NCBI GenBank assembly: GCA_017514675.1
Contig: JAFWIY010000018.1
Span: 1-51,636, forward strand
Reading direction: 5' to 3'
From: Candidatus Saccharimonadota bacterium
GTDB taxonomy: Bacteria; Patescibacteriota; Saccharimonadia; Saccharimonadales; Saccharimonadaceae
Length of the DNA stretch: 51,636 nucleotides
Numbering within the stretch: the first letter of the stretch is position 1; the number at the start of each line of letters is the position of its first letter. A model generated the notes under the pieces. It did not search any database, was not told the DNA's origin, and saw nothing but the letters and a program-made list of their open reading frames with translations. Below, one piece after another: positions 23,983-33,158 of this stretch. The position numbers and the translations under genes were made by a program.

Positions 23983-24924
23983 TTATTTTAAGCGCAAGCG
24001 TGTTCCGGATTTTTCCGCTAGAGCATCCTTCAAGTTATCAATATCTGTAATTATACCCAGTCCGCCTTTTTTGGCAAAGGCTATCGCCGCTTCTACCTTT
24101 GGCAACATCGAGCCCGCCTTGAAGTAGCCGTATTTTTTGTAGTGCTCGGCTTCTTTTACCGTAACCCCTTCCAATTTTTCTTGATTCGGCAGGCCAAAAT
24201 TAATGTACGCATTCGGTACCGCCGTTACAGATACGAAAATATCCGCCTTAGTCAGCTCGGCTAATCTTTCCGCCGCGTAATCTTTATCAATTACTGCATC
24301 GATACCTTTTAATTTTTTGGTAATCTTGGTTCGGTACACTGGTATTCCACCGCCACCCACCGCAATCACGATGGCGCCATCGTTCACTAAATCCACAATC
24401 GCACTTTTTTCCACAATATCTACCGGCTTTGGTGAAGCCACGACCCTACGCCAGCCTCTACCAGAATCTTCTTTTACCACCCAACCCTTTTCTTTGGCTA
24501 GGGCATTGGCTTCTTTCTCGGTATAAAACTGCCCGATTGGCTTAGTGGGATTTCTAAATGCGGGATCCTTTTTATCTACTATTACTTGCGATACTACAGT
24601 TGCGACTTTTGCCTTGCGACCCTTCTTTATAAACGCATTATCAATCGCTTGGGTTAGCCAATAGCCAATCTGCCCCTGACTCATCGCTACCGCCGTTTCT
24701 AGCGGCATCGCCGGCGCCTTTTCGGTAGCCGCCGCTTCTTCGTGGATTAGAATATTCCCCACCTGCGGGCCATTACCATGCGCCACGATGATTTCATATT
24801 TATCCGCCAGTTCAGCAATTACTTCACCTACTTTGGCCGCTACAGCCTTTTGCGCTTCAGCCGTAGCTTCGCCATTTTTTTGCAAGGCATTCCCACCCAG
24901 TGCTAATACCACCCGTTTTTTCAT
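23983..24924 (-). CDS. arcC: Carbamate kinase
   Basis: Transfers the phosphate of carbamoyl phosphate to ADP, giving the ATP of the ADI pathway. 313 residues of the amino-acid kinase fold: VLALGGNALQKNGEA, AHGNGPQVGN, DSGRGWRRVVASPKP, VIAVGGGGIPVY, IDKDYAAERLA and the C-terminal GSMLPKVEAAIAFAKKGG. The ATG overlaps the pgi stop in an ATGA, so translation is coupled to the glycolytic gene. The ggagg site lies in the end of pgi. Confidence 0.96.
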   Translation of the reverse strand: MKKRVVLALGGNALQKNGEATAEAQKAVAAKVGEVIAELADKYEIIVAHGNGPQVGNILIHEEAAATEKAPAMPLETAVAMSQGQIGYWLTQAIDNAFIKKGRKAKVATVVSQVIVDKKDPAFRNPTKPIGQFYTEKEANALAKEKGWVVKEDSGRGWRRVVASPKPVDIVEKSAIVDLVNDGAIVIAVGGGGIPVYRTKITKKLKGIDAVIDKDYAAERLAELTKADIFVSVTAVPNAYINFGLPNQEKLEGVTVKEAEHYKKYGYFKAGSMLPKVEAAIAFAKKGGLGIITDIDNLKDALAEKSGTRLRLK

Positions 24925-26057
24925 TTTGTTTCCTCCATTAGTTTCTTTAGTTCGGCTTTGTAAGCCTCCACACCCGGCTGGTCAAACGGATTTACGCCAA
25001 ATAATTTCGCCGACACCGCACAAGATAGCTCAAAGAAATAAATCAGTTCACCAAACCCACGCTCATCATAGGTGTCAATTTTGATATCCAGTACCGGTAT
25101 TCCGCCAGCCGTATGCGCTAGCTTCACCGCCTGCACTACCTTACTATTTAGCTCATCAGTCGGATACTCAATAATCGTTTCAAGCAAGTTCCGCCGCCCA
25201 TCTTGCATAAATTGCCCAAGAGAATGCAAATCCGTAGAATAAATCACCGCCGCCGGAAAAATCCCTTGCCGATTTTTTCCCTCGCTCTCGCCAAATAGTT
25301 GCTTTAGCCACTCGTTAAAATACATGGTCGCCGGTTCAAAGCTCGCAAATACCTCTGTATCGTAATTTTTCACTCCCAAAGTTTTACGCATCCAAGCATA
25401 ACGCACCGCCTTATCAGTGTCGTTGTCTACTGCTTCGGCCGCACCCTCTAGCAGCTTATCTACATCCACGCCTGCCACCGCCAGCGGCAACATCCCCACC
25501 GCCGTTAGTACCGAATAGCGTCCACCAATATTATCCGGCACCACGAATCTCGTGTAATTATTCGCCACCGCTTCATCATGTAATGCGCCCGTATTCGCAT
25601 CGGTAGTCGCATAAATCCTATCATATGCGCCTTCTTCGCCATATTTTTCAATCAATTTTTTCTTAAACGCCTCAAACGCTATCGCCGGCTCCAAAGTAGT
25701 ACCAGATTTTGAAATCACATTCACCGAAAAATCATGGTCTCCCACCTTTTCTAACGCCCGCTCTAGCTCGCGCTGCGACAAGGAATTGCCAGCATAGATA
25801 ATCTTAGTTTCAGACTTTGGCCGAAGCGCCTCAATAATCGCCCGATGCCCCAGATACGACCCGCCAATCCCAATACACACCAAGTATTCTGACTCATCCC
25901 GAATTTTCTTCGCCGCATCCTTAATTCGCGCAAACTCGCCCATATCGTATTTTTTGGGCAATTTCACCCATCCGCCCATTGGGTCGGCGGCAATCTCCGC
26001 CAGTATCTGCTGGGTTTTTTCCGCATCTACTGTTGGATTGAAATTTATTTCTATCAT
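24921..26057 (-). CDS. pgi: Glucose-6-phosphate isomerase
   Basis: Interconverts glucose-6-phosphate and fructose-6-phosphate. From the ATG at 26057 (preceded by a ggaggg site) the protein has 378 residues, somewhat shorter than Firmicutes enzymes of ~440. Conserved parts: VCIGIGGSYLGHRAIIEAL, VISKSGTTLEPAIAFEAF, DNIGGRYSVLTAVGMLPLA, QGIFPAAVIYSTDLHSLGQFMQDG and the C-terminal NPFDQPGVEAYK. The 26 codons upstream contain the promoter region and are rejected as coding. It is the first gene of the arc operon, an unusual pairing of glycolysis and arginine fermentation. Confidence 0.93.
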   Translation of the reverse strand: MIEINFNPTVDAEKTQQILAEIAADPMGGWVKLPKKYDMGEFARIKDAAKKIRDESEYLVCIGIGGSYLGHRAIIEALRPKSETKIIYAGNSLSQRELERALEKVGDHDFSVNVISKSGTTLEPAIAFEAFKKKLIEKYGEEGAYDRIYATTDANTGALHDEAVANNYTRFVVPDNIGGRYSVLTAVGMLPLAVAGVDVDKLLEGAAEAVDNDTDKAVRYAWMRKTLGVKNYDTEVFASFEPATMYFNEWLKQLFGESEGKNRQGIFPAAVIYSTDLHSLGQFMQDGRRNLLETIIEYPTDELNSKVVQAVKLAHTAGGIPVLDIKIDTYDERGFGELIYFFELSCAVSAKLFGVNPFDQPGVEAYKAELKKLMEETK

Positions 26058-26079
26058 TTTCCCTCCGTTTTCTACTTTT

Positions 26080-26085
26080 ATTGTA
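26080..26085 (-). promoter_or_regulatory. Promoter of the pgi-arc operon, TACAAT
   Basis: TAG TACAAT on the minus strand, leaving a ~16-nt leader that carries the ggaggg ribosome-binding site of pgi. Of the leadered type, in contrast to the leaderless promoters. Confidence 0.5.
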
Positions 26086-26160
26086 CTAGGTCTTGCATTT
26101 TTTTGCAAAGAGTGATATAATATAGATAGAGGCACTATCTTTTATCTAGGGGGTGGTAAA

Positions 26161-26481
26161 ATGAAATTAACGATAGACGCCACTATCAAAGAAAACCATT
26201 CCTTTAAACTGCTTTGTGCATTGCAGGAATACGGTTTTAGCATCTTAAGAGAAGAAAAGATCACTAAGAAAATCGACGTAGTCAAAGACTACAAAAAGAG
26301 CAAATTTATGGGCGAAAATATATTGTCTCTTGATGAGGCGCATTTCTATACCTGTCATTTTGAAGTTATCGGAACACGCGAGGATATCTTCGTGAACCTC
26401 AAAAGTTTCGAGCAGATATTTCCTAAAATGATAGAAAGTAAAGCACTGATAGACTTTCGGATGGACATCAAAAATAGCTAG
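26161..26481 (+). CDS. Hypothetical protein, 106 aa
   Basis: Small soluble, mixed charge protein (MKLTIDATIKENHSF..), no signal peptide or TM. The fold looks alpha/beta, with alternating strands and helices; the final MIESKALIDFRMDI could be a strand. I recognise no family. It has a good agggggtgg ribosome-binding site 5 nt before the ATG and a TGATATAAT box about 40 nt upstream, so it is probably expressed. Divergent from the arc operon. A short inverted repeat (agata..tatct) lies in its leader. Confidence 0.6.
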   Translation: MKLTIDATIKENHSFKLLCALQEYGFSILREEKITKKIDVVKDYKKSKFMGENILSLDEAHFYTCHFEVIGTREDIFVNLKSFEQIFPKMIESKALIDFRMDIKNS

Positions 26482-26575
26482 CAATCCTCGCGTACCCGTG
26501 CTAGTCCAAGTCATACCATAAAATTACGGCCCGCCATTTGCCGCGATCTCCTTGACGCTTTCTTCTATCGTTTTG

Positions 26576-26602
26576 CCCCCGACTATATGTCGGGGGATTT
26601 TT
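26576..26602 (+). terminator. Rho-independent terminator
   Basis: cccccgac-tatat-gtcggggg followed by attttt, 8-bp GC-rich stem. Ends the transcript of the 106-aa gene just before the tRNA-Leu promoter. Confidence 0.85.
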
Positions 26603-26626
26603 AATTTTATGGTATAATTACCTCAT

Positions 26627-26713
26627 GCCCGCTTGGCGGAATTGGTAGACGCGCTAGCTTCAGGTGCTAGTGGTAGTAATACTGTGAGAGTTCAAATCTC
26701 TCAGCGGGCACCA
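26627..26713 (+). tRNA. tRNA-Leu (CAG)
   Basis: 87 nt including encoded CCA. Acceptor gcccgct / agcgggc, D-arm ggcggaattggtagacgc, anticodon stem ctagc / gctag around loop ttcaggt (anticodon CAG), long variable arm (class II), T-loop gttcaaatc. A TGGTATAAT box ends 8 nt before the first base. Confidence 0.95.
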
Positions 26714-26730
26714 GATTACGACAATTTTCA

Positions 26731-27546
26731 TTACTTCGCATAGTTATACAGACAAGGAACACCTTCTTCTACTAATTCTTTAACCGAACGAGTCTCAATG
26801 CCATTTGGCAAATCTAGAATACTAGTAAACCCAACTAAAACTCCGCTATCAGGATCTGAAAATATTTTACCAGTAGCAATTTTTTGTACAGCATCTAATT
26901 TCCTCTCGATCAACCTATCAATGATTTTCGACTTATTATCTATAGTATTACCAACCTCATCCTTCTGTGGCGCCAACATCTGATCTAAATCATCACATAG
27001 ATACATCAATGCTCGCGAATTCGTGCCATAGGCACTTGCACACATTAATACTAAACTTCTTATATAATTACTAAATGTACGTTCCCTGGTGGTTTCTGTC
27101 GATAAATGTTTAATAAAATTATGCCCAGAATTACGAAAATGTTCCACTTCGTTATCAGAAAGAGGCGGGGTATCGGGCATAATATCGCGGCATGTTTTGG
27201 TAAGATGTCGAAAGAATTTTGATTCAGGAATTCTTTTGTTATCCCCCTTAAAACCATAGTGATAATTATATAATGTCTCCGCTTCACTAAAAAGCCTTAG
27301 TCTATCAAACCATTCTTTTTCATCTTCACTATCATATATCTCCCTCGGAGAACCTAGGCTCTTCAAAGTCAAAGCATCCAATCTATCCAATACCTCCATT
27401 GTAGACAAATAGACGGGCTGAGTATCCATTTCGGCTAGTTCTTTTTCATACTCACGCACGCGTAGTTCAACAGGACCCTCTTCATCGCGTATATGCGAAA
27501 AATCGCCATAATGACTAGCCGATCCTAAAAATTCATGATTTTTCAT
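26731..27546 (-). CDS. Hypothetical protein downstream of a structured leader RNA
   Basis: 271 residues, soluble, charged and helix-rich (e.g. ELRVREYEKELAEMDTQPVYLS, IDRLIERKLDAVQKIATGK), no TM or signal peptide. I recognise no family or catalytic motif. An aggaggt site precedes the ATG. About 45 nt upstream ends a hairpin terminator that belongs to a three-way-junction RNA (27592-27741), so the gene may be controlled by attenuation. Convergent with tRNA-Leu; the stop is 20 nt from it. Confidence 0.65.
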   Translation of the reverse strand: MKNHEFLGSASHYGDFSHIRDEEGPVELRVREYEKELAEMDTQPVYLSTMEVLDRLDALTLKSLGSPREIYDSEDEKEWFDRLRLFSEAETLYNYHYGFKGDNKRIPESKFFRHLTKTCRDIMPDTPPLSDNEVEHFRNSGHNFIKHLSTETTRERTFSNYIRSLVLMCASAYGTNSRALMYLCDDLDQMLAPQKDEVGNTIDNKSKIIDRLIERKLDAVQKIATGKIFSDPDSGVLVGFTSILDLPNGIETRSVKELVEEGVPCLYNYAK

Positions 27547-27591
27547 ATTACCTCCTTTAATTTTTACTTAGCCGCCATAGAAGATTCTCCT

Positions 27592-27622
27592 AAAAAAGTG
27601 GAACACTCGCTATGGAGTGTTC
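27592..27622 (-). terminator. Terminator / attenuator hairpin in the leader of the 271-aa gene
   Basis: Minus strand gaacactc-catagc-gagtgttc followed after 3 nt by six T. Its 5' arm shares 5 nt (27618-27622) with the closing stem P1 of the upstream RNA structure, so both cannot form fully. Confidence 0.7.
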
Positions 27623-27741
27623 AAAGTTCCAATTTCTGCAATCTAGCGGTTGAGCTGGACAGGAGCGAGTGCTCCACTAGTAGCTCAACTCATTATCTAT
27701 TCTCCCAGCAATAGACCAGATTACAAGTTGAAACTTTGAAC
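27592..27741 (-). ncRNA. Candidate structured leader RNA (riboswitch-like or small RNA)
   Basis: On the minus strand: P1 pairs 27742-27728 with 27632-27618 (15 bp, one G-U); P2 aatctgg / ctagatt (27722-27716 with 27646-27640); P3 hairpin tctatt / aataga (27715-27710, 27701-27696); P4 gttgagct / agctcaac (27689-27682, 27656-27649) capped by ggagc-actc-gctcc. P2, P3 and P4 meet in a three-way junction. A terminator overlaps P1. It does not match the consensus of the riboswitch classes I can recall, nor T-box. A stand-alone small RNA is the alternative. Confidence 0.6.
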
Positions 27742-27747
27742 ATTTCA

Positions 27748-27756
27748 ATTATAACA
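27748..27756 (-). promoter_or_regulatory. Promoter of the leader RNA, TGTTATAAT
   Basis: Extended -10 TGT TATAAT; predicted start near 27741, exactly at the first base of P1. Confidence 0.6.
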
Positions 27757-27827
27757 CATAGAACACTGATATACGACAATATATTAATTATTGTTCGACT
27801 CTGCTACTTTTATATAATAGATATCAG

Positions 27828-27836
27828 TGCTACAAT
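27828..27836 (+). promoter_or_regulatory. Leaderless promoter, TGCTACAAT
   Basis: TGC TACAAT, 6 nt (aaaatt), ATG at 27843. Confidence 0.68.
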
Positions 27837-27842
27837 AAAATT

Positions 27843-28457
27843 ATGCGCAAGCAAAATAAAAGCCGGCACCTAAAAACCTACCAAAAACTCGGCATTTTAT
27901 TTCTTATCGTTGTAATTTCCGGCTTTTTCGGCTGGGTTTACGAATTTTTCTTTTACTTTTTAAACTATGGCTGTAAAGAATTCTATATGCAAGGTGGTAA
28001 TCTCCTCCCCTGGATTAACATCTACGCCATCGGCGGAGTGATTATTGTTCTTACTACTTATAAATTCCGCCGCCATCCCTGGGCGGTTTTTCTGATTGCC
28101 TTTTTTGCTACCGGCATTTTAGAATTAGTCGCCGGCTGGCTAGTCTACACCATCGGCGGCGGCACCCGCTACTGGGATTACAACACCGAAATTTTGAACT
28201 TCGGCAATATCGGCGGCTTTGTTTGCCTACGCAGCGTGTTATTCTTTGGCTTTTCGGCCCTCTTTTTAATGTATATCATTCTACCGTTTTGTATTCATCT
28301 GTCTCAAAAATTAAGCAGGCGCACCTTTCTCATTCTCGCTATCACTCTATTCACGCTAGTCATGCTGGATGAGTTCACTAATCTCACTCTCAAAATTCTA
28401 AATCTTCCCACCGCGATGGATTTTTATCGCTCACTTGGTTGGAAATACCATCCGTAA
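27843..28457 (+). CDS. CmpB-like putative ABC transporter permease family membrane protein
   Basis: 204 residues, five or six TM helices. The N-terminal FGWVYEFFFYFLNYGCKEFYMQGGNLLPWINIYAIGG and the later GILELVAGWLVYTIGGGTRYWDY with FGNIGGFVCLRSVLFFG match the ABC_trans_CmpB family (often annotated putative ABC transporter permease). No ATPase partner is nearby, so actual transport function is unproven. The last 27 nt overlap the convergent pepN 3' end. Confidence 0.82.
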   Translation: MRKQNKSRHLKTYQKLGILFLIVVISGFFGWVYEFFFYFLNYGCKEFYMQGGNLLPWINIYAIGGVIIVLTTYKFRRHPWAVFLIAFFATGILELVAGWLVYTIGGGTRYWDYNTEILNFGNIGGFVCLRSVLFFGFSALFLMYIILPFCIHLSQKLSRRTFLILAITLFTLVMLDEFTNLTLKILNLPTAMDFYRSLGWKYHP

Positions 28458-30791
28458 GGCTTCTAACACCGAATCCCGATACTTATCAATCAATTCCACT
28501 CGCGCCCGAATCTCGCCTTCGCCAATCTGAATCGCCCTAGATAGCGCCGGGTCTTTTCGCATCGGCCCAAAGAATGCCAAATATTTTTCCAATTCATCAT
28601 TTGTCCGCGCTAGCCTTGCTACCAGCATCGGATAATCACTTAGCGATTTATCTCCACTCATCTTCTTTACCAAATCCCAATTCTTAGTTAGCCAATCAAA
28701 GGCTTCAGCCTTAGATTTTGGATTACGATAAAGATAAATAAATAGATATAGCTGATCCTGTGGCTTCACCACCTCAATATCCCCAAGTAACCCCAAAAGC
28801 TTTCCGAGCTCTTTTTTCTCACGCACCAAACACGCCGCCGCCAAATAATCAAACTTCACCTCCGGATCCACCACTTCCCTGTACTTTTCTAAATACTCCC
28901 CCACCATCTCTGGCTCAAAATAAACTTTCGCACTCAAAATATCATCCCGAATCTCATTATCCATCTTCGCATAATCATCATCGTACATTGCGGCAAGTTC
29001 TTTAAGTCGCGCTTCATCTTCCGCAAAATAATCTAGCCCTAGCAGATTCGCTCTCAGCCGAATTGTATTTTCATCATCGTCTTCCATAGTCCGGATACCG
29101 ACTTCTGCTAACTTTTCATCAACCAGCCTTAATACATATTTTTTCAGCAACTTTTCCTCATCCGACTCATCCTCAAAATAAACTTTCAAATTCGCCACCA
29201 GTGCCGCAACCTTATTCCAAACCGCCGCCGAGTTTTCGCTCTTAAATTCTAGCGCCAACGGCACTAGCGAAGCCGCACTTTGCAGGCCCGCTTTCGTAAT
29301 TAAATCCCGGTCCATCAGAAGCCTTAACTTTTCTTCCAGCCCCAAATTGTCAAAATCTGCCAACCTCTTTGCAAACTCCGCATCACTCAAATTCAAAATA
29401 TAATGCCCAGACATATCTTCCGTAACTTCCGGCAATGGCCAGCTTTCATCTTCTAGTGGCCCATCTAACAAAAATCTCTTTTGCGTAAATTTCGCAAAAT
29501 CTCCACTTTCGCTCGTAATCACTGGATACCCTGGCCGGTCAATAAAGGCATGGATTAGCTTTTTTGGATCAAAATCCGCATGCGGCGCCAAAGCCTTCCA
29601 CAAATCATCTCCCACCGTATTTTGATATTTAAATTTCTCAAAATATTCTTTAATTCCCTTGCAAAAATTCTCCCAACCCATTAGCCGAATCACCATCAGC
29701 ATCAGTCTAGCGCCCTTTGCATACACAATCGCACCGTCAAACAATGTCGCAATCTCTGCCGGGTCAGACACTTCCTGATGCACCGATTGTACATTTTTAT
29801 ACGCATCGCGATATAACGCCGCCGCACAGTCGCCCGTAAAAAATCCTTCAAAAATTTTGTATTCTGGATGAATCGCATCCACCGCAAAATACTCCATCAC
29901 GCTAGCAAATGATTCGTTCAACCACAAATCATCCCACCATTTCATAGTCACGAGATTACCAAACCACTGATGCGACAGCTCATGCGCCACTGTAATTGCT
30001 ACTGATTTTTTAGTGCCAAGCGTTGCATTCTTGCCAACCAGAAGCATCGCCTCGCGGTAAGTTACTAGCCCCCAGTTTTCCATTGCCCCCGCTTCAAAAT
30101 CCGGCAAAGCTACCTGTACTAATTTTTCCAAAGGATATGGCACGCCAAAATTATCATCAAAAAATTCCAAACTCCTCGCCGCTACCTCATTCGCAAAATC
30201 CACCGAATCAATATCTTGATTAAGTGCTGCATAAGTCGTAATCTCCACTCCGTGCTCATTTACCACCGTTTTCCCGTGGAACCTCCCTATCACAAACGCC
30301 AGTAGATATGTACTCATCCGCGGCGATGGCGTGTTCACCAATACGAGATCGTCCGACCCTTCTGGCAAATTAATCTGCACATTAAACACTGCCTTCGCCT
30401 CTGGCTCATCGATACACGGAAACGCCTGCCTAGCATAATGGCTCTCAAACTGTGTCGCGATAATCTTTTCGGTCTTGCCCTTGTATTCGTAAGTAGAAAG
30501 ATACACCCCCTCCATATTCTCATTCAAAACTCCATTATACGAAATTTCAATCTCCGCCTCGCCAGTCGCCACATCAAAAAGTACAAGAGTATCATCCTCT
30601 AATTTATATTTGACTTTTTGATTATTTACTAAAACTGATTTTATTTTTAGCTGTACTGAATGAAGCTTAATTATTTCATTCTTCGCATGGCCATAAATCC
30701 GCGCCACTCCAGCAAACGACTTTTGCTCTTTATCAAAACAAAAATCCAAGTCATATTTTTCCGGTACAAAATAATCAATCAACCTCTCCAC
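28431..30791 (-). CDS. pepN: M1-family aminopeptidase
   Basis: Zinc aminopeptidase that trims peptides from the N-terminus, useful to an auxotroph living on host peptides. 786 residues, GTG start at 30791 with aaggag before it. N-terminal beta domain, substrate-binding GAMEN at 235-239, zinc motif HELSH at 270-274 with the downstream Glu in NESFASVMEYF, and a helical ERAP1-like C-terminal domain. Follows ftsH by about 14 nt, so the two likely form a proteolysis operon. Confidence 0.93.
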   Translation of the reverse strand: MERLIDYFVPEKYDLDFCFDKEQKSFAGVARIYGHAKNEIIKLHSVQLKIKSVLVNNQKVKYKLEDDTLVLFDVATGEAEIEISYNGVLNENMEGVYLSTYEYKGKTEKIIATQFESHYARQAFPCIDEPEAKAVFNVQINLPEGSDDLVLVNTPSPRMSTYLLAFVIGRFHGKTVVNEHGVEITTYAALNQDIDSVDFANEVAARSLEFFDDNFGVPYPLEKLVQVALPDFEAGAMENWGLVTYREAMLLVGKNATLGTKKSVAITVAHELSHQWFGNLVTMKWWDDLWLNESFASVMEYFAVDAIHPEYKIFEGFFTGDCAAALYRDAYKNVQSVHQEVSDPAEIATLFDGAIVYAKGARLMLMVIRLMGWENFCKGIKEYFEKFKYQNTVGDDLWKALAPHADFDPKKLIHAFIDRPGYPVITSESGDFAKFTQKRFLLDGPLEDESWPLPEVTEDMSGHYILNLSDAEFAKRLADFDNLGLEEKLRLLMDRDLITKAGLQSAASLVPLALEFKSENSAAVWNKVAALVANLKVYFEDESDEEKLLKKYVLRLVDEKLAEVGIRTMEDDDENTIRLRANLLGLDYFAEDEARLKELAAMYDDDYAKMDNEIRDDILSAKVYFEPEMVGEYLEKYREVVDPEVKFDYLAAACLVREKKELGKLLGLLGDIEVVKPQDQLYLFIYLYRNPKSKAEAFDWLTKNWDLVKKMSGDKSLSDYPMLVARLARTNDELEKYLAFFGPMRKDPALSRAIQIGEGEIRARVELIDKYRDSVLEALRMVFPTK

Positions 30792-30805
30792 ACCTTACTC
30801 CTTTT

Positions 30806-32722
30806 TTAATGTAATTTTGCGATAGTTGGTAATTTTGCGGCCTTCAAAATCGGTTCAAGCTCTTTTTCTTCTAATGTTTCGTGTGCCAGCAACTCTTCGG
30901 CCAATTTATCTAGCACTGCCTTATTCGCCTTCAGCACATCTTCTGCTCGCTTCGCCGCTTCATCAGATAGCTTCTTTACCTCGCTATCAATCAGCTCGGC
31001 GGTCTTTTCCGAATACGGCTTGCCCGCAGTAATCGTATAATATCCAGTTGCTTCATCCGGAAATACTAAATTCCTTGTATCGTCGCCCATACCTTCTTCT
31101 ACAATCATAGATTTCGCCAGATTCGCCACATTCTTTAAGTCCGAACTCGCTCCAGTTGTCACTGCGTCTTTGCCAAAAATAATTTTCTCTGCTACGCGAC
31201 CACCCATTGCCCGTGCTAGGATATCTTTCAGCTCATAGATACTTTTGTAGCTTCTATCTTCTGGTGGCAAGAACCAAGTCACCCCACCAGTAGCACCGCG
31301 CGGAATAATTGTTACTTTATGTACCGGATCACTATCTGGTAACACATGACCTACCACAGCGTGACCTGCCTCATGATAAGCTGTAATTTTTCGCTCTTTT
31401 TCATTCATTACCTTGCTCTTTCTTTCCGGCCCAATCGCTACTCTTTCAAATGCCTCAACCACATCCTTATTTGAAATCGCCTTATGTCCCTCACGCGCTG
31501 CAGTAATCGCCGCTTCATTTGCAATATTAGCCAGATCCGCACCACTAGACCCGGCAGTTTTCTTAGCCAACGCTTCCAGGTCCACATTTTCTTCCACTGG
31601 TTTACCCTTAAAATGCACTTTCAAAATCTCTAACCGGTCTTTTCTTTCTGGCAAAGTTACATTCACATGCCGATCAAATCGCCCCGGGCGAAGTAAGGCC
31701 TTGTCTAGCATATCTACGCGGTTGGTCGCCGCCATTACAATTACGCCGCTATCGTTATCAAACCCATCCATCTCCACCAAAATCTGGTTCAAGGTCTGTT
31801 CATCTTCGCGCCCCGCACCGCCGCGCGCATCACGCTTGTGCGCTACCGCATCAATCTCATCAATAAAGATAATGCTCGGCGCATTTTTCTTGGCCTTGCT
31901 AAACAAATCTCGCACACGAGAGGCGCCTACACCCACAAACATTTCGGCAAATTCCGAACCCGAAATCGAGAAAAACGGCACATTTGCTTCACCCGCCACT
32001 GCGCGCGCCATCAAAGTTTTACCCGTACCAGGGTCGCCAGCGAGGAGTACTCCACGCGGAATCTTCGCGCCTAATTTCTCATATTTCTTCGGGCTCTTTA
32101 AGAAATCTACAATTTCAGTTAAATCTTGCTTTGCTGCATCGTTACCCGCCACATCGTTAAATGTTACTTTCTTTTTATCTGGACCATACAACTTTGCTCG
32201 CGACTTCCCGAAACTAAGCGACTGGCTATTTGCTGCATTGGCTTGTCGCATCATCCAGCTTAAGAAAATCACAATCGCAATAATCGGCAAAATTGTCAGT
32301 GCCACATCCAGCACAATCCCCATTGTATTGACATCTTCTTTATACTCAATTACTGGATATTTCTCTTGGCAAGTTTTCAGCTCTTCGCCTTCTAGCGCTT
32401 CGCAATAATTTACTAAGCCCTGGTCATAAAGCGTACCAGAACCATCTTTTCTAGAAACTTCAGTCGCCTTTTCTTCGCCTTTTAGGGTAATTTCTAGTTC
32501 ATTACCTATCACTGTAATTTTTGCGATATTCCCCTCCGGGTCATTCGCTCGGCGCACCACTTCAGAAATCGCTACCTCTTTCTTTTGCTGAGCATCCTTG
32601 TTCATATTAGCAATCAAAAGCACTGCAAAACACAGCAAAATAAATGTAAAAATTACACTTCTAATCGTATTTGATTTATTGTTATTCAGCCCATTTGGCT
32701 TGTTCAGATTTTTTTCCGCCAC
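30806..32722 (-). CDS. ftsH: ATP-dependent zinc metalloprotease FtsH
   Basis: Membrane-anchored AAA+ protease for membrane protein quality control. 638 residues: TM1 at ~20-38, an extracytoplasmic domain with two Cys ([15 protein letters not shown]), TM2 ~138-157, Walker A GDPGTGKT at 229-236, Walker [14 protein letters not shown] with RPGRFDR, and zinc site HEAGH at 450-454 with the third ligand Asp in a GASSDLKN segment. GTG start with aaaggag site. Divergent from the proline tRNA cluster. Confidence 0.97.
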   Translation of the reverse strand: MAEKNLNKPNGLNNNKSNTIRSVIFTFILLCFAVLLIANMNKDAQQKKEVAISEVVRRANDPEGNIAKITVIGNELEITLKGEEKATEVSRKDGSGTLYDQGLVNYCEALEGEELKTCQEKYPVIEYKEDVNTMGIVLDVALTILPIIAIVIFLSWMMRQANAANSQSLSFGKSRAKLYGPDKKKVTFNDVAGNDAAKQDLTEIVDFLKSPKKYEKLGAKIPRGVLLAGDPGTGKTLMARAVAGEANVPFFSISGSEFAEMFVGVGASRVRDLFSKAKKNAPSIIFIDEIDAVAHKRDARGGAGREDEQTLNQILVEMDGFDNDSGVIVMAATNRVDMLDKALLRPGRFDRHVNVTLPERKDRLEILKVHFKGKPVEENVDLEALAKKTAGSSGADLANIANEAAITAAREGHKAISNKDVVEAFERVAIGPERKSKVMNEKERKITAYHEAGHAVVGHVLPDSDPVHKVTIIPRGATGGVTWFLPPEDRSYKSIYELKDILARAMGGRVAEKIIFGKDAVTTGASSDLKNVANLAKSMIVEEGMGDDTRNLVFPDEATGYYTITAGKPYSEKTAELIDSEVKKLSDEAAKRAEDVLKANKAVLDKLAEELLAHETLEEKELEPILKAAKLPTIAKLH

Positions 32723-32743
32723 TTTTTTCTCCTTTATCTTTTT

Positions 32744-32752
32744 ATTCTACCA
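32744..32752 (-). promoter_or_regulatory. Promoter of ftsH, TGGTAGAAT
   Basis: TGG TAGAAT about 22 nt upstream of the GTG start; the leader holds an aaaggag ribosome-binding site. Confidence 0.5.
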
Positions 32753-32785
32753 TAATAATTTCAAATATGATATAATAAAAAGGAC

Positions 32786-32861
32786 CTGGGTGTAGCACAG
32801 TTGGTAGCGCTTTGGCGTTGGGATGTCGAGGTCGCAGGTTCAAGTCCTGCTTTAACAAAAT
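32786..32861 (+). pseudogene. Decayed tRNA-Pro copy
   Basis: Starts ctgggtgtagcacagttggtagcgc, as the intact tRNA-Pro 78 nt downstream, and keeps the T-arm gtcgcaggttcaagtcctg, but the anticodon stem (ttggc / tgtcg) cannot pair and the 3' acceptor strand is replaced by tttaacaaa with no CCA. A TGATATAAT promoter precedes it, so it may be co-transcribed with the intact copy. Confidence 0.85.
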
Positions 32862-32863
32862 AT

Positions 32864-32939
32864 CTGGGTGTAGCACAGTTGGTAGCGCGCGACGTTTGGG
32901 ACGTCGAGGTCGCAGGTTCAAGTCCTGTCACCCAGACCA
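32864..32939 (+). tRNA. tRNA-Pro (TGG)
   Basis: 76 nt with encoded CCA. Acceptor ctgggtg / cacccag, anticodon stem cgacg / cgtcg around tttggga (anticodon TGG), T-arm gtcgcaggttcaagtcctg. Adjacent tandem copy of the decayed gene; depends on the same upstream promoter. Confidence 0.95.
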
Positions 32940-32945
32940 TGAGGA

Positions 32946-32970
32946 ATCCAAAGCAAGCTTTGGATTTTTT
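32946..32970 (+). terminator. Rho-independent terminator after tRNA-Pro (TGG)
   Basis: atccaaagc-aa-gctttggat followed by a run of T. Separates the first tRNA unit from the next, which has its own TGTTATAAT box. Confidence 0.8.
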
Positions 32971-32990
32971 GTGTTATAATTAATCCAAGT

Positions 32991-33066
32991 CAGGGTGTGG
33001 CGCAGTTGGTAGCGCGCAGCGTTCGGGACGCTGAGGTCGTCGGTTCAAGTCCGATCACCCTGACCA
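32991..33066 (+). tRNA. tRNA-Pro (CGG)
   Basis: 76 nt with encoded CCA. Acceptor cagggtg / caccctg, anticodon stem cagcg / cgctg around ttcggga (anticodon CGG). TGTTATAAT ends 10 nt upstream. Confidence 0.95.
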
Positions 33067-33158
33067 CGGTAGGAGACGAGCAAGAAGAAAGTTCGCTTTC
33101 TTATCCGAGACAACGCAGTTTGGTCTGCTTTTATGAAGCAAAAGAGATCATACATAAT

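Noticed and set aside
26627-26713. tRNA-Leu as integration site of a mobile island
   Set aside because: No direct repeat of the tRNA 3' end and no integrase are visible nearby.
27592-27741. 6S RNA or T-box leader
   Set aside because: The fold is a three-way junction rather than a long rod with a central bubble, and the T-box and specifier sequences are not seen; left as an unclassified RNA.
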